Assembly (NCBI GenBank): GCA_013329855.1
Contig: DUJI01000061.1
Coordinates: 1 to 5,507, forward strand
Origin: Thermoplasmata archaeon
GTDB lineage: Archaea > Thermoplasmatota > Thermoplasmata > RBG-16-68-12
Direction: 5' to 3'
Length of the DNA stretch: 5,507 bases
The position numbers and the translations under genes were made by a program. A model generated the notes under the pieces. The model worked only from the letters and a program-made list of their open reading frames with translations. It did not search any database and was not told the origin of the DNA. This document shows, in pieces, positions 1-5,507 of the stretch; the stretch's first letter is position 1, and each line of letters opens with the position of its first letter.

Positions 1-781
1 CCTGCTCGATGTCCTCGGGCCGCAGCTCCTCCACCCTCCGCCCGCGGAAGGGGAGGCGGGAAAGGGCGGCCTCGAGGGCCGCCGGCGACTCCGCGAAGGA
101 GGACCAGGCGAGGCGTAGCCCGTTCTCCACGGTCTTGCGGCGGTGCTCGAAGAGCGCCGCGACCACGGCGTCGAAGCGGTCCGGGTCGGCCATGGGGAAG
201 GGACTCGGCCGCGGCTCCAGGTGCACGAGGGCCGAGTTCACCCTGGGCTGGGGCCGGAAGGCGTTCCGCGGCACGCGCTCCAGGATCCGGCACGCCGCGC
301 GGACGTAGACGCCCACGCTCAGGCGGGAATAGTCCGCCGTGCCGGGCGCCGCGACCATCCGCTTCGCGAACTCCCACTGGTACATGAGGACCGCGCGGTC
401 GAACGGCGTCGACAGGAGGCGGAACGTCAGCGGGGAGGAAATCTGGTAGGGGAGGTTCGATACCATGACGTCGAAGTCGGGCCAGTCGACCTTCAGGGCG
501 TCCCCGTGGATGATCTCGGCGTCCGGAATCGCGCGGCGGAGGTACTCCGCGAGGCGGCGGTCCGATTCGATGGCCACCACGCGCTTCACCCGAGGGACGA
601 GCTCTCGGGTCAGCACCCCGAGTCCGGGACCGATCTCGAGGACAACGTCGGAGGCGTGGAGGTCCGCGTAGCCGAGGGCCCGGTGGGCGACCCGAGCGTC
701 GACGAGGAAGTGCTGGCCCCGGGACTTGCTTGGCCGGATCCCGAGCTCCCGGAGGACGTCCCGCGGATCTTCCATGGCCAT
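1..781 (-). CDS. ksgA: 16S rRNA adenine dimethyltransferase KsgA/RsmA (3' end cut by window edge)
   Basis: KsgA uses S-adenosylmethionine to dimethylate two adjacent adenines in the 3' terminal hairpin of small-subunit rRNA, a late step of 30S maturation. The 260 visible residues start MAMEDPRDVL. Family signatures are present in order: SRGQHFLVD (20-28), the SAM-binding glycine loop EIGPGLGVLT (49-58), the acidic IES (71-73), GDAL (93-96), the catalytic motif NLPY (109-112), FRPQPRVNSALVHLEP (175-190) and FEHRRKTVENGL (211-222). The full family is usually about 260-280 residues, so only a short C-terminal tail is missing off the left edge. The ATG at 781 is preferred over the in-frame ATG at 775, because an AT-rich box centred about 26 bases upstream would put transcription initiation at that codon (leaderless). 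The gene is divergent from the zinc-ribbon gene. The identification is firm; the exact start is inferred. Confidence 0.95.
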   Translation of the reverse strand, partial: MAMEDPRDVLRELGIRPSKSRGQHFLVDARVAHRALGYADLHASDVVLEIGPGLGVLTRELVPRVKRVVAIESDRRLAEYLRRAIPDAEIIHGDALKVDWPDFDVMVSNLPYQISSPLTFRLLSTPFDRAVLMYQWEFAKRMVAAPGTADYSRLSVGVYVRAACRILERVPRNAFRPQPRVNSALVHLEPRPSPFPMADPDRFDAVVAALFEHRRKTVENGLRLAWSSFAESPAALEAALSRLPFRGRRVEELRPEDIEQ

Positions 782-784
782 GGA
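771..784. repeat. 14-bp perfect palindrome over the ksgA start codon
   Basis: TCCATGGCCATGGA is its own reverse complement and contains the first three ksgA codons (ATG GCC ATG). It sits at the predicted transcription start, where a dimeric repressor could block initiation. It may equally be a by-product of the Met-Ala-Met codons. Confidence 0.5.
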
Positions 785-802
785 GCCGGCACGGCCGCGG
801 TG

Positions 803-811
803 CGATTTAGC
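803..811 (-). promoter_or_regulatory. Candidate TATA box for ksgA
   Basis: On the minus strand this reads GCTAAATCG, an AT-rich island in very GC-rich DNA, preceded by the purine-rich GGGGAAGAG that could serve as a BRE. Its centre, near 807, lies 26 bases upstream of the ksgA ATG at 781. That is the spacing expected for archaeal TATA-directed initiation on the A of the start codon, giving a leaderless mRNA. The assignment rests on spacing and composition only. Confidence 0.55.
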
Positions 812-829
812 CTCTTCCCCGCGACACGC

Positions 830-835
830 TTTTAC
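830..835 (+). promoter_or_regulatory. Candidate TATA box for the zinc-ribbon gene
   Basis: The plus strand reads TTTTAC here, flanked by GC-rich sequence. The centre, near 832, lies 26 bases before the GTG at 858, so transcription would start at or next to that codon. It is about 25 bases from the oppositely directed ksgA box, so the two promoters are back to back and could influence each other. The box deviates from a strong archaeal TATA consensus, and a BRE is not obvious. Confidence 0.5.
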
Positions 836-857
836 CGCCTACGGACCATGCCGGACC

Positions 858-1154
858 GTGGGCCGACCCTGGGCCTCCCTCCCGTACCAGGCGCTGGAGG
901 GCAGCCTCCAGTGCCTCGCGGTCGCGGTGATCATCGGCCTGCTCGTCCTGGTCCTCGCCATCCTCATGGCCTACCAGCGGTACGTGGCCAAGAAACGCCC
1001 CGTGCAGCACCTCTGCAGCTACTGCGGCCGCCTCGTGACCGCGGTCAGCGACTGCCACCACGCCCCCGTCAAGGAGGAGTTCCTCCACGGCGTGTGTCAG
1101 GAGTGCAAGAACGACTGCCGGCTCGTCTGCTCGACGTGCAAGAGGCCGGTGTGA
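858..1154 (+). CDS. Small membrane-anchored zinc-ribbon protein, function unknown
   Basis: This is a 98-residue protein that I do not recognise as a named family. A short N-terminus is followed by one hydrophobic segment at about residues 19-38 (CLAVAVIIGLLVLVLAILMA) and then a basic stretch, YQRYVAKKRP. The rest is a cysteine-rich domain with C53-x2-C56, C66 followed by H67 and H68, C80-x2-C83, C87 and C91-x2-C94, enough ligands for two zinc sites. The basic residues after the helix suggest that the zinc domain faces the cytoplasm, with a signal-anchor-like helix. The GTG at 858 was chosen for three reasons: a TATA-like box lies 26 bases upstream; third codon positions are almost all G/C from here (2 A/T in the first 50 codons) but not upstream (9 A/T in the 28 codons from 774); and an upstream start would run antisense through the ksgA promoter and start. 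The stop directly abuts the next gene's start, suggesting one operon. Confidence 0.75.
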   Translation: MGRPWASLPYQALEGSLQCLAVAVIIGLLVLVLAILMAYQRYVAKKRPVQHLCSYCGRLVTAVSDCHHAPVKEEFLHGVCQECKNDCRLVCSTCKRPV

Positions 1155-1859
1155 GTGTACGAGGGTGCGGCGACACCGCAGGGTGGCTTCTCGGCGCCCG
1201 ATCAGGACCCACGGCTCCGAGAGGACGTGTTGCGATTTCTACGGGAGAAGGCGTTCCCGACCTGGGACTTCTTCGATGCTTCGGCGCGGCGGAGACCCCT
1301 TGAGGAATACCCCGGCGCGCAGATCGCGGAGGACGTCGCGCGCCGACTCCGGGATCTCGGCCCGTTCAATCCCCACATGGTCCCGCCCACCATGTTCCGG
1401 CCCGACTGCCAAATCTCGGTGATGGCCGTTCGGCCGCCTCAGCCGCCCAAGCGGGGGCTCTTCGGAGGACTTCAGCGCCATGATACCTCCGTCGAGGCTC
1501 GAGACACAGGCACCAGGGTGATGGCCCTGGATCTCAGCGCCCTGGGTCCCTTCGCTTGCGCCACGTGGATGTGGCCTGCCGGCGGACTGGACCCGCCGCT
1601 GAACCCACGGAGCGTGGAGGCAGCCGTCCTCGACCTGCTCCGCGAGCAGGGCATCGTGGTCTTGACACGCGAGGAGATTCTCATCCCGGTACGTGGGATG
1701 AAAGGGACCCCGTACAGCAAGGAAGGCAGAGTCCCGAACGTTTGCAACTGCCTGTTCGACGCGGCCTCGTTCCTTCTCCGAGGGCTCGGCGTCAGCCAAT
1801 TTCGGGCCGAGGCAGGGGAAGGAGATCTCTGGCCGAGAGCGGTCGAGGGGCGCGCTTGA
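1155..1859 (+). CDS. Hypothetical protein of 234 residues
   Basis: I do not recognise this family. The predicted protein is soluble, with no signal peptide or membrane helix. It has a helical, charged N-terminal part (about 17-68), a proline-rich basic stretch PPQPPKRG (94-101), a central hydrophobic and Trp-containing segment around ALGPFACATWMWPAGG (129-144), a helix plus strand at about 153-180 (VEAAVLDLLREQGIVVLTREEILIPV), and a C-terminal part containing C197 and C199 and FDAASFLLRGLGVSQF (201-216). The GTG at 1155 follows the previous TGA with no gap, and a weak Shine-Dalgarno-like GAGG lies at 1142-1145. A later in-frame GTG at 1227 is an alternative start. Third positions are looser than in the neighbours: 14 of the first 52 codons end in A/T, against 2 of 50 in the zinc-ribbon gene and 4 of 50 in the radical SAM gene. 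This hints at a young, weakly expressed or transferred gene. The frame is open throughout and coupled to its neighbour, so it is probably real. Confidence 0.65.
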   Translation: MYEGAATPQGGFSAPDQDPRLREDVLRFLREKAFPTWDFFDASARRRPLEEYPGAQIAEDVARRLRDLGPFNPHMVPPTMFRPDCQISVMAVRPPQPPKRGLFGGLQRHDTSVEARDTGTRVMALDLSALGPFACATWMWPAGGLDPPLNPRSVEAAVLDLLREQGIVVLTREEILIPVRGMKGTPYSKEGRVPNVCNCLFDAASFLLRGLGVSQFRAEAGEGDLWPRAVEGRA

Positions 1860-1867
1860 CGACAAGG

Positions 1868-1874
1868 CTTATAC
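1868..1874 (+). promoter_or_regulatory. Possible TATA box between the hypothetical and radical SAM genes
   Basis: The sequence CTTATAC is the most TATA-like string in the 24-base gap between the two genes. However, the radical SAM start codon at 1884 lies only about 13 bases from its centre. A transcript initiated at normal archaeal spacing would begin near 1897, inside the coding sequence. It is therefore either fortuitous, or the annotated start is wrong. Confidence 0.25.
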
Positions 1875-1883
1875 ACTCAGGTC

Positions 1884-2969
1884 GTGTGGTCCGCAGCTAC
1901 GTCCCTCTCCGAGCGGCCCTGCGGCTCCCTCATCCAAGGCACGCTGCCCGTGGGCTGCGCGCAGTGCACGGAGGGGGCCAAGATGGTCCTCTTCGTCACG
2001 GGCCTCTGCTCCTTCCATTGCTTCTACTGCCCCGTATCCGACGAGAAGATGTACAAGGACGTCGTCTTCGCGGACGAGAAGCGCGTCGAATCCGACGCGG
2101 ACGTCCTCGAAGAGGCGCGGGCCATCCGCGCGAAGGGTGCGGGGATCACGGGCGGCGATCCCCTCGAGGCCGTCGACCGCACGGCCCACTACATCCGCCT
2201 CCTGAAGAGGGAGTTCGGGTCCTTGTTCCACACGCACCTCTACACGATGTCCACGGACCCGGAGAAGATCCGCACGCTCGCCGCCGCGGGGCTGGACGAG
2301 ATCCGCTTCCACGTTCCACCGGGCCTGTGGTCCCACCCGCAGGCCCTGGGATTCCCCGTGGCCGTGCGCCTCTCGAAGGAACTGGGGATGACCGTCGGAC
2401 TCGAGGTCCCCCTAATCCCGGAGCGCGAGGCCGACTTGGTCACGCTGATCGAGTGGGCGGAATCCGAGGGGCTCGCGTTCGTCAACCTGGACGAGATGGA
2501 GTACAGCGACGCGAACTTCGCGCGGATGAAGGTGCGCGGGTACGAGGTCAAGCACGAGCTCGCCTACGGGGTCAAGGGCGCGGACCAGGTCGCCCTCCGC
2601 CTCCTCGATCGACCCTGGAAGACGACGGTGCACTACTGCACGAGCGGCTACAAGGACGCGTGGCAGCTCCGCACACGGATCAAGCGTCGCGCGGAGAACG
2701 TGGCCCGACCCTGGGACGTCATCACGGAGGACGGCACCCTGGTGAAGGGCGTCATCGAGGGGGACGGGCTGGACGACCTCCTGCGCGACCTCGCGAAGCG
2801 GCACCGCGTCCCCAGGAAACTCATGGGCCTGGACGCCGCGCGGCGGCGGATCGAGATCGCGCCCTGGATCCTCGAGGAGATCGCGCCCCAGCTCGGACGC
2901 CCTTCGTACGTCGTGGAGGAGTATCCAACCGCAGACGGGCTTGAGGTGGAACGGGTCCGGCTTCCGTGA
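1884..2969 (+). CDS. Radical SAM protein, COG2108-type (pyruvate formate-lyase-activating-enzyme-like)
   Basis: This 361-residue protein belongs to a conserved, mostly archaeal radical SAM group whose reaction is, to my knowledge, unassigned. The cluster motif C42-x3-C46-x2-C49 (CSFHCFYC) binds the 4Fe-4S cluster that cleaves S-adenosylmethionine, and ITGGDPL (88-94) matches the SAM-contacting GGE position with Asp in place of Glu. Other family-like segments are GCAQCTEGAKMVLFVTG (24-40), which carries an extra pair C25 and C28, FHTHLYT (115-121), GLDEIRFH (136-143), NLDEMEYSDAN (201-211) and VHYCTSGYKDAWQLRTR (249-265) with C252. The GTG at 1884 is the only conventional start between the upstream in-frame stop (1857-1859) and the conserved N-terminal cysteines, and no Shine-Dalgarno is visible. 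Starting at the ATG at 1983 would delete C25 and C28. The gene is convergent with the helicase partner and overlaps its reading frame. The family call is strong and the substrate is unknown. Confidence 0.9.
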   Translation: MWSAATSLSERPCGSLIQGTLPVGCAQCTEGAKMVLFVTGLCSFHCFYCPVSDEKMYKDVVFADEKRVESDADVLEEARAIRAKGAGITGGDPLEAVDRTAHYIRLLKREFGSLFHTHLYTMSTDPEKIRTLAAAGLDEIRFHVPPGLWSHPQALGFPVAVRLSKELGMTVGLEVPLIPEREADLVTLIEWAESEGLAFVNLDEMEYSDANFARMKVRGYEVKHELAYGVKGADQVALRLLDRPWKTTVHYCTSGYKDAWQLRTRIKRRAENVARPWDVITEDGTLVKGVIEGDGLDDLLRDLAKRHRVPRKLMGLDAARRRIEIAPWILEEIAPQLGRPSYVVEEYPTADGLEVERVRLP

Positions 2970-3879
2970 CCCGTTCGGGGATCCCGCGGACCACGCGCGT
3001 GAGCGCGTCCAGGCGGACCTCGATACGCTGACCGTCCTCCGTGCGGCACGCCACGCGCGCCGTCGGGACGAACACGACGCGCACGCTGCACAGGGAGGCG
3101 ACCGCATGGGGCTCGAACCGCTCCAGCGCCTCGGCGAGACGGCGGTCGCGCTCCGCCTCGATGGCCCGCACGACGTCCTCGGCACCCGAGGGCGCCGCGT
3201 CCCGGACCTCGGCGACCGTTCCGTCGAAGTAGCGGAAGATGCGGCGGACCTCCTCCTCCAACGCGACGAGGGAGGCCTTCCGGAACGACTCCGTCCCGGA
3301 ACGCATGTGCTCCTGGAGGATCTCTCCGGCCCGCCGGTAGGCGGGACCGAAATCCGGGGCGAATCCCGGGACGCTCGCAGGCCGCAGGCCCTCTTCGGGT
3401 AGCGGCCATGGGACGGCCCATGCCTCCTTCCCATCCAAGGTCGCGGCGACCGAGTGGAACGCTTCCCTCTTCTCATCCGAGGTCAACGCGGTCCGGAACG
3501 CGAACACGACGAAGGGTTGTTCCGTCCGCTCCTCGATGTCGAACGGACCGTCCTGGGAGAGACCCGGAGCAGCCCGCAGCACCGGGAGGATCCAATCGTC
3601 CGAGGCGAGGTCGAGACGCCCCAGGTCCCACCGGCCCCTCCGCGTCGCGAGGGTCAGGAGCTTCTCGAGCAGGTAGCTTCCGGGAGCCACGAGCTCCGCA
3701 TCGAACTCCCCGATCCGCTCCGGGTCGAACGTCACGCAGGCTCGGGATGGAAAATCCAACGTGGCCTGCACGGCCTCCGGGAGGACCAGCCAGAGGAACG
3801 TCCCGTCGTCGCGGACCTCCGCGCCCACATCCTCCAGCAGGGCGACCGCGAACGACCGCAGGGACTCGGCCTCCGTCAT
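2821..3879 (-). CDS. SNF2-helicase-associated hypothetical protein, C-terminus doubtful
   Basis: This frame encodes 352 residues starting MTEAESLRSF. I do not recognise a named family. The N-terminal half (about 1-160) looks like a mixed alpha/beta domain and includes GTFLWLVLPEAVQATLDF (26-43), an APGSYLLEKLL segment (65-75) and QPFVVFAFRTALT (121-133). Residues about 180-256 form a charged helical, coiled-coil-prone region (RRAGEILQEH, ALEEEVRRIFRYF, EAERDRRLAEALERF), followed by a strand-like VRVVFVPTARVACRTE (266-281). The start overlaps the helicase stop as ATGA and has a strong Shine-Dalgarno, so the two are probably made together and may form a complex. Up to about residue 303 the frame has strong G/C third positions. 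The final 49 residues, antisense to the radical SAM gene, are Arg/Pro/Ser-rich, and 26 of 49 codons end in A/T. The true or ancestral protein probably ended near 2970. The gene is confident; its end is not. Confidence 0.75.
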   Translation of the reverse strand: MTEAESLRSFAVALLEDVGAEVRDDGTFLWLVLPEAVQATLDFPSRACVTFDPERIGEFDAELVAPGSYLLEKLLTLATRRGRWDLGRLDLASDDWILPVLRAAPGLSQDGPFDIEERTEQPFVVFAFRTALTSDEKREAFHSVAATLDGKEAWAVPWPLPEEGLRPASVPGFAPDFGPAYRRAGEILQEHMRSGTESFRKASLVALEEEVRRIFRYFDGTVAEVRDAAPSGAEDVVRAIEAERDRRLAEALERFEPHAVASLCSVRVVFVPTARVACRTEDGQRIEVRLDALTRVVRGIPERVTEAGPVPPQARLRLDTPPRRTKGVRAGARSPRGSRARSRSAAARRPGP

Positions 3880-5507
3880 GCGGGGGCCTCCTCGCTGACG
3901 TGCTTGAGCACGTCCTCGTTGAGCTCCTTGACCGTCTCGTACCGCGCGCGGGCCTTCAGGAGGGACTCGCCGAGACGCCCGAGGGCCGCGCGGCGCGCCT
4001 CGGCCTCCTTGAGCGCCCAGATGTCCATGAGGAGGTCCTCGAAGGGGCGTCGTGCGTCGAGGTCTCCCAGGATCAGGTCCAGCTCCCCGACGACGAGCTC
4101 GAACATGTGGATCTTGCGGTCGAGCAGCTCGATGAGGTACTCCTCCACGGTGTCCTCCGCCCAGAGGTTGACCACGTGGACCTCCTTCTCCTGGCCCAAG
4201 CGGTGTACGCGGCCGATCCGCTGCTCGATCCGCAGCGGATTCCACGGAAGGTCGTAGTTCACGAGGGTTCGGGCGAACTGCAGGTTCCGCCCTTCGCCGC
4301 CCGCCTCCGTGCTCAAGAAGATCTGGCGGTCCCCGCGAAACGCGCGGACGGCCTCGTCTTTCGCCTTTGACGAGAGACCGCCATGGTAGGCCGCCACCCG
4401 GTAGCCGTCCGCCTCGAGGACCCGACGGAGGTACTCCAGCGTCCGGAGGTACTGCGTGAAGATGAGGACCTTCTCGTCCGTGGATCCGAGGAACGACCGG
4501 AGGTGGGACGCCTTCACGTTGTCCCGGATCGCCTCGGCTTCGGCGCGCAACGCTGCGAGCCGCACCTGTTCCTCGAATCCGAACAGGGGGCTGTGCTCCA
4601 GCTTGGCCAGGGTCTGCGCCGTGGCGAATGTGCTGCTCCCAATCTCCCGTTGGAGGACGATGAGCGTGAGCCGGGCCGGGAGGGGCAGCCGTCCCGAGGG
4701 GACCCCCCACGCGTCTCGGACGAACGCCGTGACGTCATCGTAGAGGCGGCGCTCCTCCGGACTCAGCCGGACGGGCAGAGAGTGCACGCGGCGCGGAGGC
4801 AACGTGAACGAGATCCCGCGGCGGTTCCGGACCATGACGTCCCGGAGGCGGCCGCGCAACTCGGTGACCCGGGCGGGCACGCGGTGGTCCAGGGTGGCCA
4901 CGTACCGCGCCAGGTACTCGTCGTACGTGTGGAGCTGGCCGGGCTTCAGGAGGCTGACCAGGTTGAACAGCTCGTCCATGTCGTTCTGAATCGGCGTCGC
5001 GGTCAGGAGGAGCATGTACTTCTTGTGAAGCCCCGCGACGAAGCGCCAGTTGCGGCTCGCGCTATTCTTGAGCCGGTGGGCCTCGTCGACGATGACCAGG
5101 TCCCACCGCACCTGGCGCGCGAGGGATCCATGAGGCTCCCGCTTGGCCGTGTCCAAGGATGCGATGAGCTGGGGATGCGCCTCCCAGTCCTTGGCCGAGC
5201 GGAGGATGTCGAAGTCCAGGGAGAACTTCTCCCGCATCTCTTCCTGCCACTGGGTCCGGAGCGCGGGCGGCGTGAGGATGAGGACCCGGCGGGCGAGGCC
5301 ACGGATCGCGTACTCCTTGAGGACGATCCCTGCCTCCACGGTCTTCCCGAGGCCGACCTCGTCCGCGAGCAGCGCGCGGCCCCGCATCTCGCGGAGGACG
5401 CGGAGCGCGGTCCGTTCCTGGTGTTCGTATCGCGTCACGCCCCGGAGAGAGGACCAGCTCAGGAGGCGGTCGAATCCCTGGACCAGGGAGAGGCGGTGGG
5501 GTTCGCC
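3876..5507 (-). CDS. SNF2/HepA-family helicase-like ATPase (5' end beyond window)
   Basis: This is a superfamily 2 Snf2-type ATPase, which would translocate on double-stranded DNA and remodel bound proteins; no specific substrate can be named. The 543 visible residues contain all core motifs, numbered from the right edge: RYEHQ (26-30), motif I DEVGLGKT (49-56), Ia ILTPPALRTQW (77-87), II DEAH (141-144), III LLTATPIQN (167-175), IV VLIFTQYL (347-354), V LSTEAGGEGRNLQ (398-410) and VI QRIGRVHRLGQ (429-439). A charged helical C-terminus follows to residue 543. The frame is open to the window edge. Residues before the internal GTG at 5438 (GFDRLLSWSSLRGVTRYEHQ) read naturally into the Q-motif region, so the true start lies outside and 5438 is not a start. 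The stop overlaps the ATG of the partner gene. The layout resembles yqhH-yqhG of Bacillus. A role in DNA repair, in rescue of stalled transcription (as for RapA) or in defence is possible, but none is shown. Confidence 0.92.
   Translation of the reverse strand, partial: GEPHRLSLVQGFDRLLSWSSLRGVTRYEHQERTALRVLREMRGRALLADEVGLGKTVEAGIVLKEYAIRGLARRVLILTPPALRTQWQEEMREKFSLDFDILRSAKDWEAHPQLIASLDTAKREPHGSLARQVRWDLVIVDEAHRLKNSASRNWRFVAGLHKKYMLLLTATPIQNDMDELFNLVSLLKPGQLHTYDEYLARYVATLDHRVPARVTELRGRLRDVMVRNRRGISFTLPPRRVHSLPVRLSPEERRLYDDVTAFVRDAWGVPSGRLPLPARLTLIVLQREIGSSTFATAQTLAKLEHSPLFGFEEQVRLAALRAEAEAIRDNVKASHLRSFLGSTDEKVLIFTQYLRTLEYLRRVLEADGYRVAAYHGGLSSKAKDEAVRAFRGDRQIFLSTEAGGEGRNLQFARTLVNYDLPWNPLRIEQRIGRVHRLGQEKEVHVVNLWAEDTVEEYLIELLDRKIHMFELVVGELDLILGDLDARRPFEDLLMDIWALKEAEARRAALGRLGESLLKARARYETVKELNEDVLKHVSEEAPA
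3887..3893 (-). promoter_or_regulatory. Shine-Dalgarno for the helicase partner gene
   Basis: The minus strand reads GAGGAGG, followed by 7 bases and then the ATG at 3879. The site lies inside the last codons of the helicase gene. It fixes the partner's start at MTEAES and supports coupled translation. It contrasts with the promoter-proximal genes in the window, which appear leaderless. Confidence 0.7.

Noticed and set aside
726..857. Upstream starts (ATG 726, 774 or 780) for the zinc-ribbon protein
   Set aside because: They would lie antisense over the ksgA start and both promoters, and third-position bias appears only from about 858.
143..1303. 386-residue plus-strand open frame
   Set aside because: It is antisense to ksgA and out of frame with the zinc-ribbon gene. 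Its composition is that of a GC-rich shadow, with no recognisable motif.
1983..1985. ATG as the radical SAM start
   Set aside because: It would remove the family-like GCAQC segment carrying C25 and C28.
2853..2888. Direct repeat GAGATCGCGCCC at 2853-2864 and 2877-2888
   Set aside because: It encodes similar Ile-Ala-Pro segments within the radical SAM gene, so coding and composition explain it.
1556..2944. 462-residue plus-strand open frame
   Set aside because: It overlaps the radical SAM gene in another frame and is extremely Arg/Gly/Pro-rich, a shadow.
2960..2990. Terminator between the convergent genes
   Set aside because: There is no T-rich tract or stable hairpin followed by T residues on either strand, so none can be supported.
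3408..4370. Two long plus-strand open frames (3408-4370 and 3454-4257)
   Set aside because: Both are antisense to the helicase and partner genes, with shadow composition and no motifs.
3880..4710. Upstream extension of the helicase partner frame, giving a 629-residue open frame
   Set aside because: It runs through the motif-bearing helicase frame and yields a Pro/Gly/Arg-rich shadow peptide. The ATGA overlap and Shine-Dalgarno fix the start at 3879.
5436..5438. GTG as the helicase start codon
   Set aside because: The frame stays open to the window edge, and the preceding residues GFDRLLSWSSLRG read as helicase N-terminal sequence. The start lies outside the window.

Overview
The window looks like a very GC-rich archaeal chromosome fragment, possibly a high-GC member of the Thermoplasmatota, although the lineage is a guess. 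Three things point to an archaeon: a KsgA/RsmA rRNA methyltransferase of archaeal character, a radical SAM protein of the mostly archaeal COG2108 type, and two AT-rich boxes placed about 26 bases upstream of start codons, as expected for archaeal TATA boxes driving leaderless mRNAs. Third codon positions are strongly G/C in most of the real genes, so long stop-free shadow frames are common and true frames were chosen by protein motifs and third-position composition.

Layout. On the minus strand from 781 to the left edge lies ksgA, cut by the window edge near its C-terminus. It diverges from a plus-strand cluster across a 76-base gap holding back-to-back promoters. The plus-strand cluster contains a small membrane-anchored zinc-ribbon protein (858-1154), an unrecognised 234-residue protein whose start codon directly abuts the preceding stop (1155-1859), and, after 24 bases, a COG2108-type radical SAM protein (1884-2969). 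The right half is on the minus strand: a SNF2-family helicase whose N-terminus lies beyond the right edge (5507-3876), followed with an ATGA overlap by a 352-residue partner protein (3879-2821).

How the genes relate. The helicase and its partner are translationally coupled and probably act together, in the same arrangement as the Bacillus yqhH-yqhG pair, although homology of the partner to YqhG is not shown here. The partner reading frame runs 149 bases into the 3' end of the convergent radical SAM gene. Its coding character collapses exactly at that boundary, which suggests a lost or read-through stop codon. The zinc-ribbon protein and the 234-residue protein appear to be one transcription unit of unknown function, possibly extending into the radical SAM gene. 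I see no RNA genes, CRISPR array, insertion sequence or convincing terminator. No part of the window longer than 300 bases lacks a gene.
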